From assembly GCF_031128465.2 (NCBI RefSeq), contig NZ_CP155618.1:1-64000 (forward strand): 64,000 nt of DNA. Reading direction: 5' to 3'. Shown piece after piece: positions 51,546 to 60,749 of the stretch; the stretch's first letter is position 1; each line of letters begins with the position of its first letter. The notes beneath the pieces are model-generated. The model saw only the letters and a program-made list of their open reading frames with translations, had not been told where the DNA came from and searched no databases. This DNA is from Mariniflexile litorale (GTDB lineage Bacteria > Bacteroidota > Bacteroidia > Flavobacteriales > Flavobacteriaceae). Made by a program: the position numbers and the translations under genes.

Positions 51546-52805
51546 ATGAAAACTTATATACAAGGACTTAATATCGTTGGATATACCGATGGCATGTTTG
51601 GCCTAGGAGAAGCCGTTAGATTAAATATAAATGCGGCTAAAAAACTTGATATCCCTCTTAATTTAATAAATTATGAAAAAGTAAAACAAAATTTCAATTA
51701 TCAGTATTCATTCAATTATGCTATTAATTTAGTTCAATTATCCCTAAAGGATCTTGAATCTTTTATTGCTATTATTGATCCCAATATATTTAAAAATAAA
51801 TACTCCATTCTTTTCTTAGTATGGGAATCAGAGTATATAGCTCCCGAATTAGTTGAAAACTTAAACCTTTTTAATGAAATTTGGACCCCCTCCAAGTATT
51901 GCAAAAAAATATTCCAGAAAACATATAACAGCCCTATAATTATAGTGCCTCATCCTGTTGAAGTACATCTTAATCCGCTTCCAAATCAAAATACAAGCCA
52001 TTTTTTTGATGACAATAAATTTAGCTTTCTATTCATATTTAGCTATCACAGTTCTATGGAAAGGAAAAATCCCTTTTTCTTAATTGAGGCTTTTAAAACG
52101 GCTTTTGATGATAATGACCCCGTCGAATTAGTCATCAAAACAGCTGGTGGGAAACATCACAAGAAACAAAAACAACGTTTAGAACAATGTAATTCCAAAA
52201 ACATAAAAATTTATGATAGGGAACTCGATAAAAACAGTGTGAACCATTTGATTAATTCATGTGACGCTTATGTATCCATGCATCATTCAGAAGGATTTGG
52301 ATTAACATTAGCCGAAGCCATGTATTTAGGTAAACCAGCTGTAGCAACGAATTATTCGGGCAATACGGAATTCATGAATGATAATAATAGTTTCCTCATA
52401 GATTATAAACTAAGTTACATTGAAAATTCAGATAGTAACTTTTGTTCTAAAACATTATGGGCTAATCCATTACTTTATATGGCCGTTGAAAAACTAAAAA
52501 GTGTTTACAATAATGCTGATTTACGGACTGCCAAAGCCTTAAATGCTAAACTTTTTGTTAAAGAAAAATTGTCTTTCTATACTATTGGTACCATTATAAA
52601 AAATCGATTAAATTATATATATGACAACTTTGATGACTTGGTTACAAATCAAAATCAAAATGCATTCCTTATAAATCAATTACAGTCTGCAAAAATTGAA
52701 AACGCACAACTTAGAAGGGAGATTCGAAGAATGAAGAAAAACTTAATCATCCGTTTTATTCTAATTCTAAAAAATAGTATCAGAAAATTAAAATCTAAAC
52801 ATTAA
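51546..52805 (+). CDS. Glycosyltransferase with C-terminal coiled coil
   Basis: The 419-residue protein has a GT-B fold: IVGYTDGMFGLGEAVRLNIN near the start, DAYVSMHHSEGFGLTLAEAM as the EX7E region (about 239-258). Residues about 375-410 (LINQLQSAKIENAQLRREIR) form a charged coiled coil and basic tail. It adds sugars to a surface glycan and may be held at the membrane or in a complex by that tail. It starts 9 bases after the ABC transporter gene. Confidence 0.88.
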   Translation: MKTYIQGLNIVGYTDGMFGLGEAVRLNINAAKKLDIPLNLINYEKVKQNFNYQYSFNYAINLVQLSLKDLESFIAIIDPNIFKNKYSILFLVWESEYIAPELVENLNLFNEIWTPSKYCKKIFQKTYNSPIIIVPHPVEVHLNPLPNQNTSHFFDDNKFSFLFIFSYHSSMERKNPFFLIEAFKTAFDDNDPVELVIKTAGGKHHKKQKQRLEQCNSKNIKIYDRELDKNSVNHLINSCDAYVSMHHSEGFGLTLAEAMYLGKPAVATNYSGNTEFMNDNNSFLIDYKLSYIENSDSNFCSKTLWANPLLYMAVEKLKSVYNNADLRTAKALNAKLFVKEKLSFYTIGTIIKNRLNYIYDNFDDLVTNQNQNAFLINQLQSAKIENAQLRREIRRMKKNLIIRFILILKNSIRKLKSKH

Positions 52806-52998
52806 AAAAACTTAACATACTATGGTTCCAATTAAAAACACCATCTGTAGTATCATAATTTGCACATAAAATCAGGAGGTTTGTATTCAGAAACTTTTAT
52901 AGATGTTTCAAAATCAAATTAAGACACTTCACAAAGAAAAACAATTCTTTACCAGTACTACCATTTTAATTTTGCTTTACAGTTTTAAAAATAAAGCA

Positions 52999-53562
52999 AT
53001 GAAGACTAAAAAATTGATAGTTGTAATTAACCTTATCGTTTTGTTTTTTATAATGGAAGAGGTTCACCCCCAAAGAAGCATCATTGTAAAAACCCCTAAT
53101 AAAACCATTGTTAGAACTACAAGTCCCAGAGTAATATACAAAAGTCCAGTACCTACAGTTAGAACTGTTAGTACTTTGCCCAACACTACCGTTGTGGTAA
53201 AACATAACGGTTTAGGGTATCACTATGTGGGTGGATTATACTATAGGTATTATAATGGAAGATACGTGCTAGTAGCAGCTCCTGTAGGTTTAAGAATAAG
53301 GGTATTACCAGTTGGAAATACACAAATAATAGTTTATGGCAAACCCTATTTTTATTTTCAAGGTAATTATTATATTCAGGTTACCAATGGTTACAAAATT
53401 GTGGCAGCTCCTGAAAACATGACGGTACCTGATTTACCCGAAGAAGCTGAACAAATTGAAATTGACGGTAAAAACTATTATGAATATAATAATACACTCT
53501 ACAAAGTAATAACAACCCCCGAAGGAAAACAGTTTAAAGTAGTAGGCGATTTAAAAGGTTAA
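52999..53562 (+). CDS. DUF6515-family exported protein
   Basis: The 187-residue protein is read from ATG at 52999 (MKTKKLIVVINLIVLFFIME), which gives a signal-like hydrophobic start; the frame from 52903 adds a non-hydrophobic lead. The Tyr-rich centre (GYHYVGGLYYRYYNGRYVLV) and repeats of VAAPxGLxIRVLPxG match DUF6515 proteins of unknown function. It probably resides in the periplasm or outer membrane. It lies 29 bases before a Spy-like gene. Confidence 0.8.
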   Translation: MKTKKLIVVINLIVLFFIMEEVHPQRSIIVKTPNKTIVRTTSPRVIYKSPVPTVRTVSTLPNTTVVVKHNGLGYHYVGGLYYRYYNGRYVLVAAPVGLRIRVLPVGNTQIIVYGKPYFYFQGNYYIQVTNGYKIVAAPENMTVPDLPEEAEQIEIDGKNYYEYNNTLYKVITTPEGKQFKVVGDLKG

Positions 53563-53591
53563 TTAACAACAAGAGATAAAAAAGAAAAATC

Positions 53592-54212
53592 ATGAAAACA
53601 TTCAAAAACATACTAAGTATAGCGATCATATTAATTTCAATAAATAATTTAATAGCACAAGGCGATACTCTTTCCAAAGAACAAAAAGAAAATATACAGG
53701 TAGAGTTAGAACAGTATTTTGAGAAACTTAATTTAACTGAAGAACAAAAAACCTCTTATAATCAAATCTCAAAAGTTCATAAGGAACAATTATTACTTGT
53801 TAAAAACAGCCAAATGTCTCAATTAGAAAAACTTAAAGAAGTTAAACGTATTCAATCAGACAAAGACGCTGAATTAAAGAAACTCTTCTCAGAAGAGCAG
53901 TATAAAATCCATCAAGAATTTAAAGAGAAACAGCGAAATACGATGATGGAAAATTTTTTAGGATATGAAAAATTAAACCTAACAGAAGATCAAGAACCGC
54001 AATTTGCCGAAATTACCCAACGCTATAGAACACAAATGCAGGCTTTAAAAAATAGTTCCAAGTCAAAATTAGGGAAATATAAAGAATTCAAATCAATCCA
54101 AAATGCCAAGGACAGTGAAATGAAAAACCTATTGTCCAAAGATCAATTTAAAACTTATAAAGAAATCCAAGAGGAAATGAAGGAAAAAATCATGGAGAAC
54201 AGGAAAAAATAA
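53592..54212 (+). CDS. Spy/CpxP-like periplasmic protein with two repeats
   Basis: The 206-residue protein has a signal peptide (about 1-22, ending NLIAQ) and two tandem helical repeats, each with an LxLTxEQ-type motif: FEKLNLTEEQKTSYNQISKV and GYEKLNLTEDQEPQFAEITQ. Such LTxxQ proteins are periplasmic chaperones (Spy, CpxP). It probably protects envelope proteins or senses folding. It follows the DUF6515 gene by 29 bases and is followed by a strong terminator, before the histidine kinase. Confidence 0.78.
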   Translation: MKTFKNILSIAIILISINNLIAQGDTLSKEQKENIQVELEQYFEKLNLTEEQKTSYNQISKVHKEQLLLVKNSQMSQLEKLKEVKRIQSDKDAELKKLFSEEQYKIHQEFKEKQRNTMMENFLGYEKLNLTEDQEPQFAEITQRYRTQMQALKNSSKSKLGKYKEFKSIQNAKDSEMKNLLSKDQFKTYKEIQEEMKEKIMENRKK

Positions 54213-54226
54213 ATAAATAAAAATTT

Positions 54227-54255
54227 ATAGGTTTGCTTAGCAAGCCTATTTTTTT
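54227..54255 (+). terminator. Terminator immediately upstream of the kinase gene
   Basis: ATAGGTTTGC (54227-54236) and GCAAGCCTAT (54240-54249) pair fully (one G-U) around a TTA loop, followed by six T residues (54250-54255). The kinase ATG is only 3 bases later, so expression of the kinase may need read-through or anti-termination. Confidence 0.88.
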
Positions 54256-54258
54256 ATA

Positions 54259-55266
54259 ATGAGAAATAACAGATTTATATTAATGGTTGCCTTTAGCCTT
54301 TCTCTATTGGTTAATATACCGCGAATTGTATTCTTTTTAGGAAAAGAAGAATCGTTTGTAGCCACTTTTTTAGACATCTCCATACATGATACCTTATTTA
54401 GAATATTATCCGTTTTTGGATTTAGTTTTTTAATTCTCAAACTTCATGTAGATTGGATTCCAAAAAGATTTCAAAAAAGGTCTTTTTTAATTTCAAGTAG
54501 CATCTCATTTTTGGTTTTAATAGTCTGGATGAAATTATTTAAAACATTTGATATTATAGTTAATGCAGGCACATCTTCAACTCTAAGCCCCAAGTTTAAT
54601 ACCTTCATCTATATTTTTGTAATGATTATGCTATTTGTTATAAGTAGAACCATAACGCTCTTCAATCAATCAAAAAAAGATGCTCTCGAAAAAGAACAAT
54701 TAAAACAACAGAGTTTACATAATGAACTGGCTGCTTTAAAGAATCAAGTAAATCCTCATTTTTTATTTAACACGTTAAATTCTTTAAGTTTGGTAATAAG
54801 GGAAGATCAAAATGCAGCAATAAAATTCATTAATAAATTATCGTTTTTATATCGATACATGCTTCAAAGTAAAAATCAAGACCTTATTACCATTAAAGAA
54901 GAACTTAAGTTTTTAGAAAGTTATATATTTTTGATTAAACAACGTTATAGAGATAATATCCAGGTAAATATTTCTATAAAAAAGGAATGCTATCAACGTA
55001 AAATCCCAACACTTGCTTTGCAATTCTTATTAGAAAACGCAGTTAAGCATAATGAAATATCAAAAAACAAACCTTTAGTTATCGAAGTATTAAATGACAT
55101 AGAGGCTGTAATTGTTAAAAATAAGCTGCAAAAACGCACTGGTTTTGTTGAAAGCACACATATGGGCTTAACCAATTTAAACTCCAGGTTCAAACTGTTA
55201 ACCAATAAGGAAATCATTATTCAAAATGACAAAAACTATTTTACAGTAAAAATACCTTTATTATGA
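54259..55266 (+). CDS. LytS-like sensor histidine kinase
   Basis: The 335-residue protein has four predicted TM helices (about 5-135), a coiled-coil (about 136-160), the HisKA-type segment AALKNQVNPHFLFNTLNSLS with His167 as phospho-acceptor, and an HATPase domain with ALQFLLENAVKHNE (N box) and TGFVESTHMGLTNLNSRF. It phosphorylates the LytTR regulator encoded next (4-base overlap). The input signal is unknown. The start codon lies right behind a terminator hairpin. Confidence 0.92.
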   Translation: MRNNRFILMVAFSLSLLVNIPRIVFFLGKEESFVATFLDISIHDTLFRILSVFGFSFLILKLHVDWIPKRFQKRSFLISSSISFLVLIVWMKLFKTFDIIVNAGTSSTLSPKFNTFIYIFVMIMLFVISRTITLFNQSKKDALEKEQLKQQSLHNELAALKNQVNPHFLFNTLNSLSLVIREDQNAAIKFINKLSFLYRYMLQSKNQDLITIKEELKFLESYIFLIKQRYRDNIQVNISIKKECYQRKIPTLALQFLLENAVKHNEISKNKPLVIEVLNDIEAVIVKNKLQKRTGFVESTHMGLTNLNSRFKLLTNKEIIIQNDKNYFTVKIPLL

Positions 55267-56024
55267 AAGTGTTAATTATTGAAGATGAACATACCGCATC
55301 AGAAAACCTGAAATATCATTTAAATAATATTGAACCATCTATAACTATTGAAACTACTCTTGAAACTGTTGCAGATGCTGTTTCCTATTTTAATAATGAA
55401 TTTTTTGCAGAATTGGTATTTGTGGATATTCATTTAGCCGATGGCATCTCATTTGAAATATTTGAAAAAACAGAAGTAAATATTCCTATTATATTCACCA
55501 CTGCTTATAATGAATATGCTATTAAAGCATTCAAAGTAAATAGTATCGATTACCTACTGAAACCCATAGATGAAGACGAGCTAAGAGAGGCAATCAATAA
55601 ATATAAATCATTAAAATTAAAATACCCCATTAATGATCAATTTCAGCAATTGTTGAAATTAATAAACAGAAAATCATTTAAAAGTACCTATCTGGTTCAA
55701 CAAAGAGATACTTTACTTCCTTTAGAAATAAATGGGATAGCCTATTTTACTATAGATGCAGGTGTTGTAAAAGCAATTACCTTGGATAATAAAAGTTTTG
55801 TGCTCGACAAAAAATTGGAAGAAATAGAACTAGAAATAAACCCCGAACAATTCTTTAGAGCCAATAGGCAATTTATAGTACAACGTAATACTATTGAGAA
55901 CTTAAAAATGTATTTTAACGGAAAGCTTATACTCAACATATACCCAAAACCTAAGGAACAAATTATTATTAGTAAAGCCAAAGCACCTCAACTAAAAAAT
56001 TGGATTAACAATGGGGCCTTCTAA
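55263..56024 (+). CDS. LytTR response regulator
   Basis: The 253-residue protein has a receiver domain (about 1-115; phospho-acceptor Asp55 in VFVDIHLADG, Lys100 in DYLLKPID) and a LytTR DNA-binding domain (about 145-250). The start overlaps the kinase stop by 4 bases (ATGA), so they are translated together. Its stop overlaps the stop of the convergent esterase gene (56021-56024), leaving no space for a terminator. Confidence 0.95.
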   Translation: MKVLIIEDEHTASENLKYHLNNIEPSITIETTLETVADAVSYFNNEFFAELVFVDIHLADGISFEIFEKTEVNIPIIFTTAYNEYAIKAFKVNSIDYLLKPIDEDELREAINKYKSLKLKYPINDQFQQLLKLINRKSFKSTYLVQQRDTLLPLEINGIAYFTIDAGVVKAITLDNKSFVLDKKLEEIELEINPEQFFRANRQFIVQRNTIENLKMYFNGKLILNIYPKPKEQIIISKAKAPQLKNWINNGAF

Positions 56025-56944
56025 TGTGCTTTAAAAAATTCCCAAATCACATCGTTAGCTATAAAAGCTGTTGAAGGAGTATCAGCATTGATACGTGCTT
56101 TTATACTTCCAGGCCATGAATGACCTCCATCTGAAGTTAAATAAAGAAAAATATCGTTCCTATCTGAACATCCCAGATAGTGTTTAACAATATAATTCTC
56201 ATATTGACTCACTTTCGTTTCCAAACTACAATTATTTTGAATCTGCCATGTCTCTAAAGTGGATACAACAGAGTTATAAGTATACCCACCTAAGCCTACC
56301 CCACCTTCAAAAGGAACCTTTGTATCTAAAGATGAATGGATATGAAGAATAGGCATGGATTTAACCAACTTAAAATCCATCATCATGGGGCCACTTACAG
56401 GCGCAATGGCAGCTATTTTATCACTTAGTTCTGCCGCTAAACGATAACACATCATAGCACCATTTGATATACCAGTGGCATACACTTTGTTCTTGTTTAG
56501 TTTAGGATATTTTAACATCAAATAGTCAATGAGTTCTTCTATAAAGACAACATCATCTATATTTTTTTCTTGGGCGTAATCGCAACAATCTCCTGCGTTC
56601 CATGATCGCAACCCTAACAAACCTTCATTCGGAACACCTTCGGGATACACAACGGCAAAACCTTCAGTATCAGCTTTTACATTCATCCCATACTCGTTTT
56701 CTGCTTGTGCGGCTTTGCCTCCAAAACCATGCAAAAAAATTACTAAAGGGATACTTTCAGTTTTTTCAAATGTTTTTGGAAGCTTTAATATATAATTTCG
56801 GGTTCTTCCATCTACCTCAATACTTTCAAATTTTCTTAGACCTGAATCTGTATTGGTTGTGGCATCCTCTCCTGATGCACAACCAATAAACACCATTATA
56901 GACAATGAAAAATAAATAATTAAATTAAATGTTTTTACTTTCAT
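56021..56944 (-). CDS. Lipoprotein esterase, PHB-depolymerase/LpqC-like alpha/beta hydrolase
   Basis: The 307-residue protein has a lipobox at Cys22 (VFIGCASGED), then an alpha/beta-hydrolase domain: VIFLHGFGGKAA (oxyanion region), GISNGAMMCYRLAAE (nucleophile Ser in GxSxG), SSLDTKVPFEGG (Asp) and DGGHSWPG (His). It resembles PHB depolymerase, feruloyl esterase and LpqC-type lipoproteins. It probably hydrolyses an ester at the cell surface. Confidence 0.87.
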   Translation of the reverse strand: MKVKTFNLIIYFSLSIMVFIGCASGEDATTNTDSGLRKFESIEVDGRTRNYILKLPKTFEKTESIPLVIFLHGFGGKAAQAENEYGMNVKADTEGFAVVYPEGVPNEGLLGLRSWNAGDCCDYAQEKNIDDVVFIEELIDYLMLKYPKLNKNKVYATGISNGAMMCYRLAAELSDKIAAIAPVSGPMMMDFKLVKSMPILHIHSSLDTKVPFEGGVGLGGYTYNSVVSTLETWQIQNNCSLETKVSQYENYIVKHYLGCSDRNDIFLYLTSDGGHSWPGSIKARINADTPSTAFIANDVIWEFFKAH

Positions 56945-57098
56945 AAATGTTCAATATTTAAGATTATTGATTTTATCAAATTTCTTTTAAAACTACCTAT
57001 AATTGACTTCTTTTTATATGAAACAGAAATAAACAAGGGTAAAACACCTTTAAATGATAGTTAAGTTTTGCATGTTACTGTTTATTCTTATATTAACT

Positions 57099-58403
57099 TC
57101 ATTCATGTTCAAAAGCAAATAGATATCCATTAAAACTGGCTACATAAATAACACCATCTTGGTCCACAGTAGTCCCAACAGTAAAAAATGTTTTAACCGG
57201 CAGGGGCTCTCTATCTAACACAGTACCCGTTAGCACATCAACCACCAATAAATCATTGTAAAACCTTCCTCGAGTGGAAGAGGAAACGGTAGGATAAGAA
57301 AGATTACCTTTGGTCTGAGTTGCTACTCCACGATTATTCAAAGTCTCATCGCTCCAAACCAACTCTGGTTTTTCTCCTAAATCTTTAATAGAAGTAAGTG
57401 GAGACCTTCCTCCTCCTGCAGGCATAATATAGCCATCTGGAGAGGTGGATTGACTTCCTCCAGTTTCATATCCTAAATTATATTCCCAAATTTTATCCCC
57501 AGTATGCGTACTTAAAGCATGTATACTGCCATAATTATCATTAACATACACTTTTTTACCATCTGCAGAAATAACCGGGCTGGTAGTGCTACCTCCAGGA
57601 AGCGAGTTATTCTCCCAAAGATGTGTAAGAGTTGGGTTTGGTTTTTCAGAATATTGCATGGCTATTATAGATGCTTGAGGTGTATTAGGCCGCCAATAAG
57701 TAAAGAAGAATTTTCCACTAGGTTGATGTATCGCTAGTGTATTGGCACTCGGACAATCTTTTGTTCCTCTCATACAAGCTGTGGGGTCAGATTCAAATTT
57801 TATTACTGTATCTTGATTCATAAAATAAGGATTCAGTACATTTTTACCGCTCTTTCGATCCATTACATAAATAACACCTATATGGGTGATGAATATAATG
57901 CTTCCTTCTTTGGTAAATTGGGCTGAAAGCGGAAATCCTATAATAGGGCTTCTCCATAATAAATGACCTGCTTCATTAAAGGCATGCATAGCCTTATCAT
58001 CTGCAATAAATAGGTGTCCTTCTAGGTCTACTAATACTGAGGAAGCTACTGCATATTCATTTACTATGTCGGTACACCAAAAGGTTTCTCCGGTGGAAGC
58101 ATCCAAAGCATATAAATGACAATCTTCTGAAGTACTTGTTATATAAACCCGTCCATTCAAATCATTGGTTGCGCCGAGATTTATAACTCCATCCAGCTTT
58201 TTACTCCATTTTAGTCTAATGTTTTTTGGACCTTCCACAGGTAAGAAATCAGAATTATGACTGTTCCCGTGAACGGTAACCCATGTTGTAGTTTTTCTGG
58301 GGAAAGTTTTATTTTGAAGGATGCCGCCACAGGATAAAAACACACAACACACCAATACTATAAAAAGATTTCTTATTACGGTAATTTTATTAAAATAGAG
58401 CAT
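57099..58403 (-). CDS. PQQ-like beta-propeller lipoprotein
   Basis: The 434-residue protein has a lipobox at Cys25 (VCCVFLSCGGI) and a PQQ-type propeller: repeated blades such as LYALDASTGETFWCTDIV, AIHQPSGKFFFTYW, VYVNDNYGSIHALSTHTGDKIWEYNL, and a final blade. No catalytic residues of PQQ dehydrogenases are clear. It might be a scaffold or a sugar/alcohol-binding protein of the outer membrane. It follows the esterase gene by 154 bases upstream on the same strand. Confidence 0.88.
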   Translation of the reverse strand: MLYFNKITVIRNLFIVLVCCVFLSCGGILQNKTFPRKTTTWVTVHGNSHNSDFLPVEGPKNIRLKWSKKLDGVINLGATNDLNGRVYITSTSEDCHLYALDASTGETFWCTDIVNEYAVASSVLVDLEGHLFIADDKAMHAFNEAGHLLWRSPIIGFPLSAQFTKEGSIIFITHIGVIYVMDRKSGKNVLNPYFMNQDTVIKFESDPTACMRGTKDCPSANTLAIHQPSGKFFFTYWRPNTPQASIIAMQYSEKPNPTLTHLWENNSLPGGSTTSPVISADGKKVYVNDNYGSIHALSTHTGDKIWEYNLGYETGGSQSTSPDGYIMPAGGGRSPLTSIKDLGEKPELVWSDETLNNRGVATQTKGNLSYPTVSSSTRGRFYNDLLVVDVLTGTVLDREPLPVKTFFTVGTTVDQDGVIYVASFNGYLFAFEHE

Positions 58404-58726
58404 CTTTATAAATTTTTAAAATTCATGGTAATGCTAATATCCTCAATACAGGAATTTGATTAGTTAATAGGTTGTGTGAATCGGTAAATCTTATAGGTAA
58501 AACTGTAATACTTTAATGTGAATTATTTTCTTTTTTAATTGTTTCACGGGATAGAGATCAAAATTTTAACCAAAACTCATTTACTTATGGAATAGATAGT
58601 CAAAAAATAAGTTTTACCCACAGACATAAATAGAATCTGCTTCTAATTCCCTATATTCCCAGTTACAAGTATACACATATAAAACAAAGTCGATAATTTA
58701 AAAAGTTATTCTAATACTATCTTATG

Positions 58727-59150
58727 TTATTCATTGCGATGTTTAATCGAAGTTAATGCTGTTATTTTTTTAAATGGACCAAATGATTTAAGTATCTATA
58801 TAACCAAGATCGTACATAACTTCATTGATGTTTTTCGACTATATACAATAATAAATTCCAATATGAATTTGTACCACCACTTGAAGAAAGACAATTTTCT
58901 TCAGTAATGATACTTCCGTCGGTCACTTCTACTTCCAGAAATAATTTTCGGAATTCATTTTAAAAACCCCAATCTGTTGAACATTTTTTTACATTAAGAA
59001 AACCTGTTGAAACCAACAAAAAAGACCAACACACAAAGAAGCAGCTTCTACACCTTTTTCATCTTATTCATTTATCCATGGTAGCATTTTTTTATTGGAT
59101 GCACTCATAAATTAGTTACTACTGAAGACAAACATTGCGGATCTGCACTT
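58727..59150 (-). pseudogene. Decayed GlxA-family regulator gene
   Basis: Read on the minus strand with several frame changes, this region gives pieces that match the GlxA proteins at 28510 and 39795: ASNKKMLPWINE (then a stop), GVEAASLCVGLF, LVSTGFLNVKKCSTDWGF, EVEVTDGSIITEENCLSSSG and GGTNSYWNLLLYIVEKHQ. After a deletion it goes on to NEVMYDLGYIDT (then a shift) and KSFGPFKKITALTSIKHRNE with a stop at 58727. Both the DJ-1 part and the end of the HTH are recognisable, with the middle missing. The rest of 58404-58726 shows no gene. Confidence 0.82.
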
Positions 59151-59210
59151 ACATCGTGGAATTTTTAGGAACAAGGATGCTTCCATTCATCATTTTTTAA
59201 ATTTTCGCTT

Positions 59211-59234
59211 GACAAATGCAAATAACATTTTGTC
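59211..59234 (+). promoter_or_regulatory. Near-perfect inverted repeat upstream of the AraC gene
   Basis: GACAAATG (59211-59218) and CATTTTGTC (59226-59234) pair with one bulge. A possible promoter with CATCTTTG (-7-like) follows at about 59288-59295. An operator for the AraC regulator or its target is possible. Confidence 0.35.
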
Positions 59235-59401
59235 GTAAATCACCCGTTTGTTGTCATTTTCACACATTTGATTAAAACAAATATCATTGCATCTTTGTTA
59301 TATAAATTAACCTTTATAATAAATAAATCATTGCAGACGCCTTTCTTTCCTATCTTTTCAAAAACAAAGAGATGATCGTGATTTAGAAAGAAATCATCCT
59401 A

Positions 59402-60136
59402 ATGAAATTTAAAAATATAAAACCTAATATAGAATTAGAACCTTTTATTCATTCCTATTGGGAACTGAAGGGGAACGAATACGACAAACAATGGGAACGT
59501 AACTTTCCAGATGGTTGTGCAGGATTGGTTATGAACTTGGGAGATATTTGTTTAACGGACAACGGCACAGTTTCTATCGAGTTCGGTAAGTCATATATGG
59601 TTGGAGCAATGAATTCTTTTAAAGATAGTTTTATAGATAACAATACACATTTAATAGGTGTATGTTTAAAACCCGCATCTATAACTAATTTTTACTCATA
59701 TGCACCACAAATAGAATTCACCAATAAAACAATTGAACTTGAAAAATCAAACTCATTTAATATTGATAAAATACTTAGAAATCCAACCAATTATTTTAAT
59801 CAATTCTATATAGACAGACTTAACAACAATAACATACAGTTGCAATCGGCTTTACAAGATATCGCAATCTCAAAAGGTCAACTAGCAATTTATGACGTTG
59901 CCAAAAGAAACTCCATATCGTTAAGACAATTAGAGAGAGATTTTAAAATTCATATAGGTCTTTCACCTAAAGAGTATTCCAATATTGTTCGATTCCAATA
60001 TGCCTTATCAGTTATAAAGCATTCAGACAAAAAGAGAAGTTTGTTAGATATTTCCTTTGAATGTGGTTATTATGACCATTCACACTTAGCAAATGAAATA
60101 AAAAAACATACTGGACTTTCTCCATCACAACTTTAG
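59402..60136 (+). CDS. AraC-family regulator, DUF6597-type
   Basis: The 244-residue protein has an N-terminal DUF6597-like domain (IKPNIELEPFIHSYWELKGN ... FPDGCAGLVMNLGD) and a C-terminal AraC HTH (SLRQLERDFKIHIGLSPKEY and LLDISFECGYYDHSHLANEIKKHTGLSPSQ). It is of the same type as the 38114 protein. It probably controls the RibD-like and VOC genes that follow. Confidence 0.92.
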   Translation: MKFKNIKPNIELEPFIHSYWELKGNEYDKQWERNFPDGCAGLVMNLGDICLTDNGTVSIEFGKSYMVGAMNSFKDSFIDNNTHLIGVCLKPASITNFYSYAPQIEFTNKTIELEKSNSFNIDKILRNPTNYFNQFYIDRLNNNNIQLQSALQDIAISKGQLAIYDVAKRNSISLRQLERDFKIHIGLSPKEYSNIVRFQYALSVIKHSDKKRSLLDISFECGYYDHSHLANEIKKHTGLSPSQL

Positions 60137-60208
60137 TTTGTCGTTTTTTTCCAAAGTGAAAATGAATACATTTTTTTAATTTTGAAAAAACATTAAAATT
60201 TAAAACAA

Positions 60209-60742
60209 ATGCGAAAAATATCAGTTTTTATTGCAATGAGTCTAGATGGCTACATTGCCAAACCAAATGACGATCTCAGCTTCTTAAAATTAGTAGAACA
60301 AGAAGGAGAAGACTATGGATATGCGAAATTCGCGGCAACAATTGACACACTAATTATTGGTAGAAAAACTTATGATTACGTAGTTAAAGAAATCGGTGCT
60401 TCACATTATGACAATGGAGAAAGAGATGTTTACGTAATAACCAGAACTGAAAAACCGCAAGTGGGTAGAACAACTTTCTATACAGGAAACATAACCGAAT
60501 TAGTTAAACGACTTAAATCAAAAAAAGAAAAAAACATTTACTGTGACGGTGGAGCGGAAATTATTAATGAACTTTTAAAAAATGACTTAATTGACGAATT
60601 TATTATTTCAGTCATTCCAATACTGTTAGGTAACGGAACTAGACTATTTAAAAATGGAAGACCTGAGCAACTGCTTGAATTTGTATGCGCAAAAACTTTT
60701 GACAAAGGATTAACCCAGCTACATTATAAAAGAAAAAAATAA
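60209..60742 (+). CDS. Dihydrofolate-reductase-family protein (RibD C-terminal domain)
   Basis: The 177-residue protein starts MRKISVFIAMSLDGYIAKPN, with LIIGRKTYDYVVK, IYCDGGAEIINELLKNDLIDEFIISVIP and LLGNGTRLF. These are the NADPH-binding and active-site segments of the RibD C-terminal family. It is probably an NADPH-dependent reductase. It follows the AraC gene by 72 bases and precedes the VOC gene by 7. Confidence 0.92.
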   Translation: MRKISVFIAMSLDGYIAKPNDDLSFLKLVEQEGEDYGYAKFAATIDTLIIGRKTYDYVVKEIGASHYDNGERDVYVITRTEKPQVGRTTFYTGNITELVKRLKSKKEKNIYCDGGAEIINELLKNDLIDEFIISVIPILLGNGTRLFKNGRPEQLLEFVCAKTFDKGLTQLHYKRKK

Positions 60743-60749
60743 TTACTAT

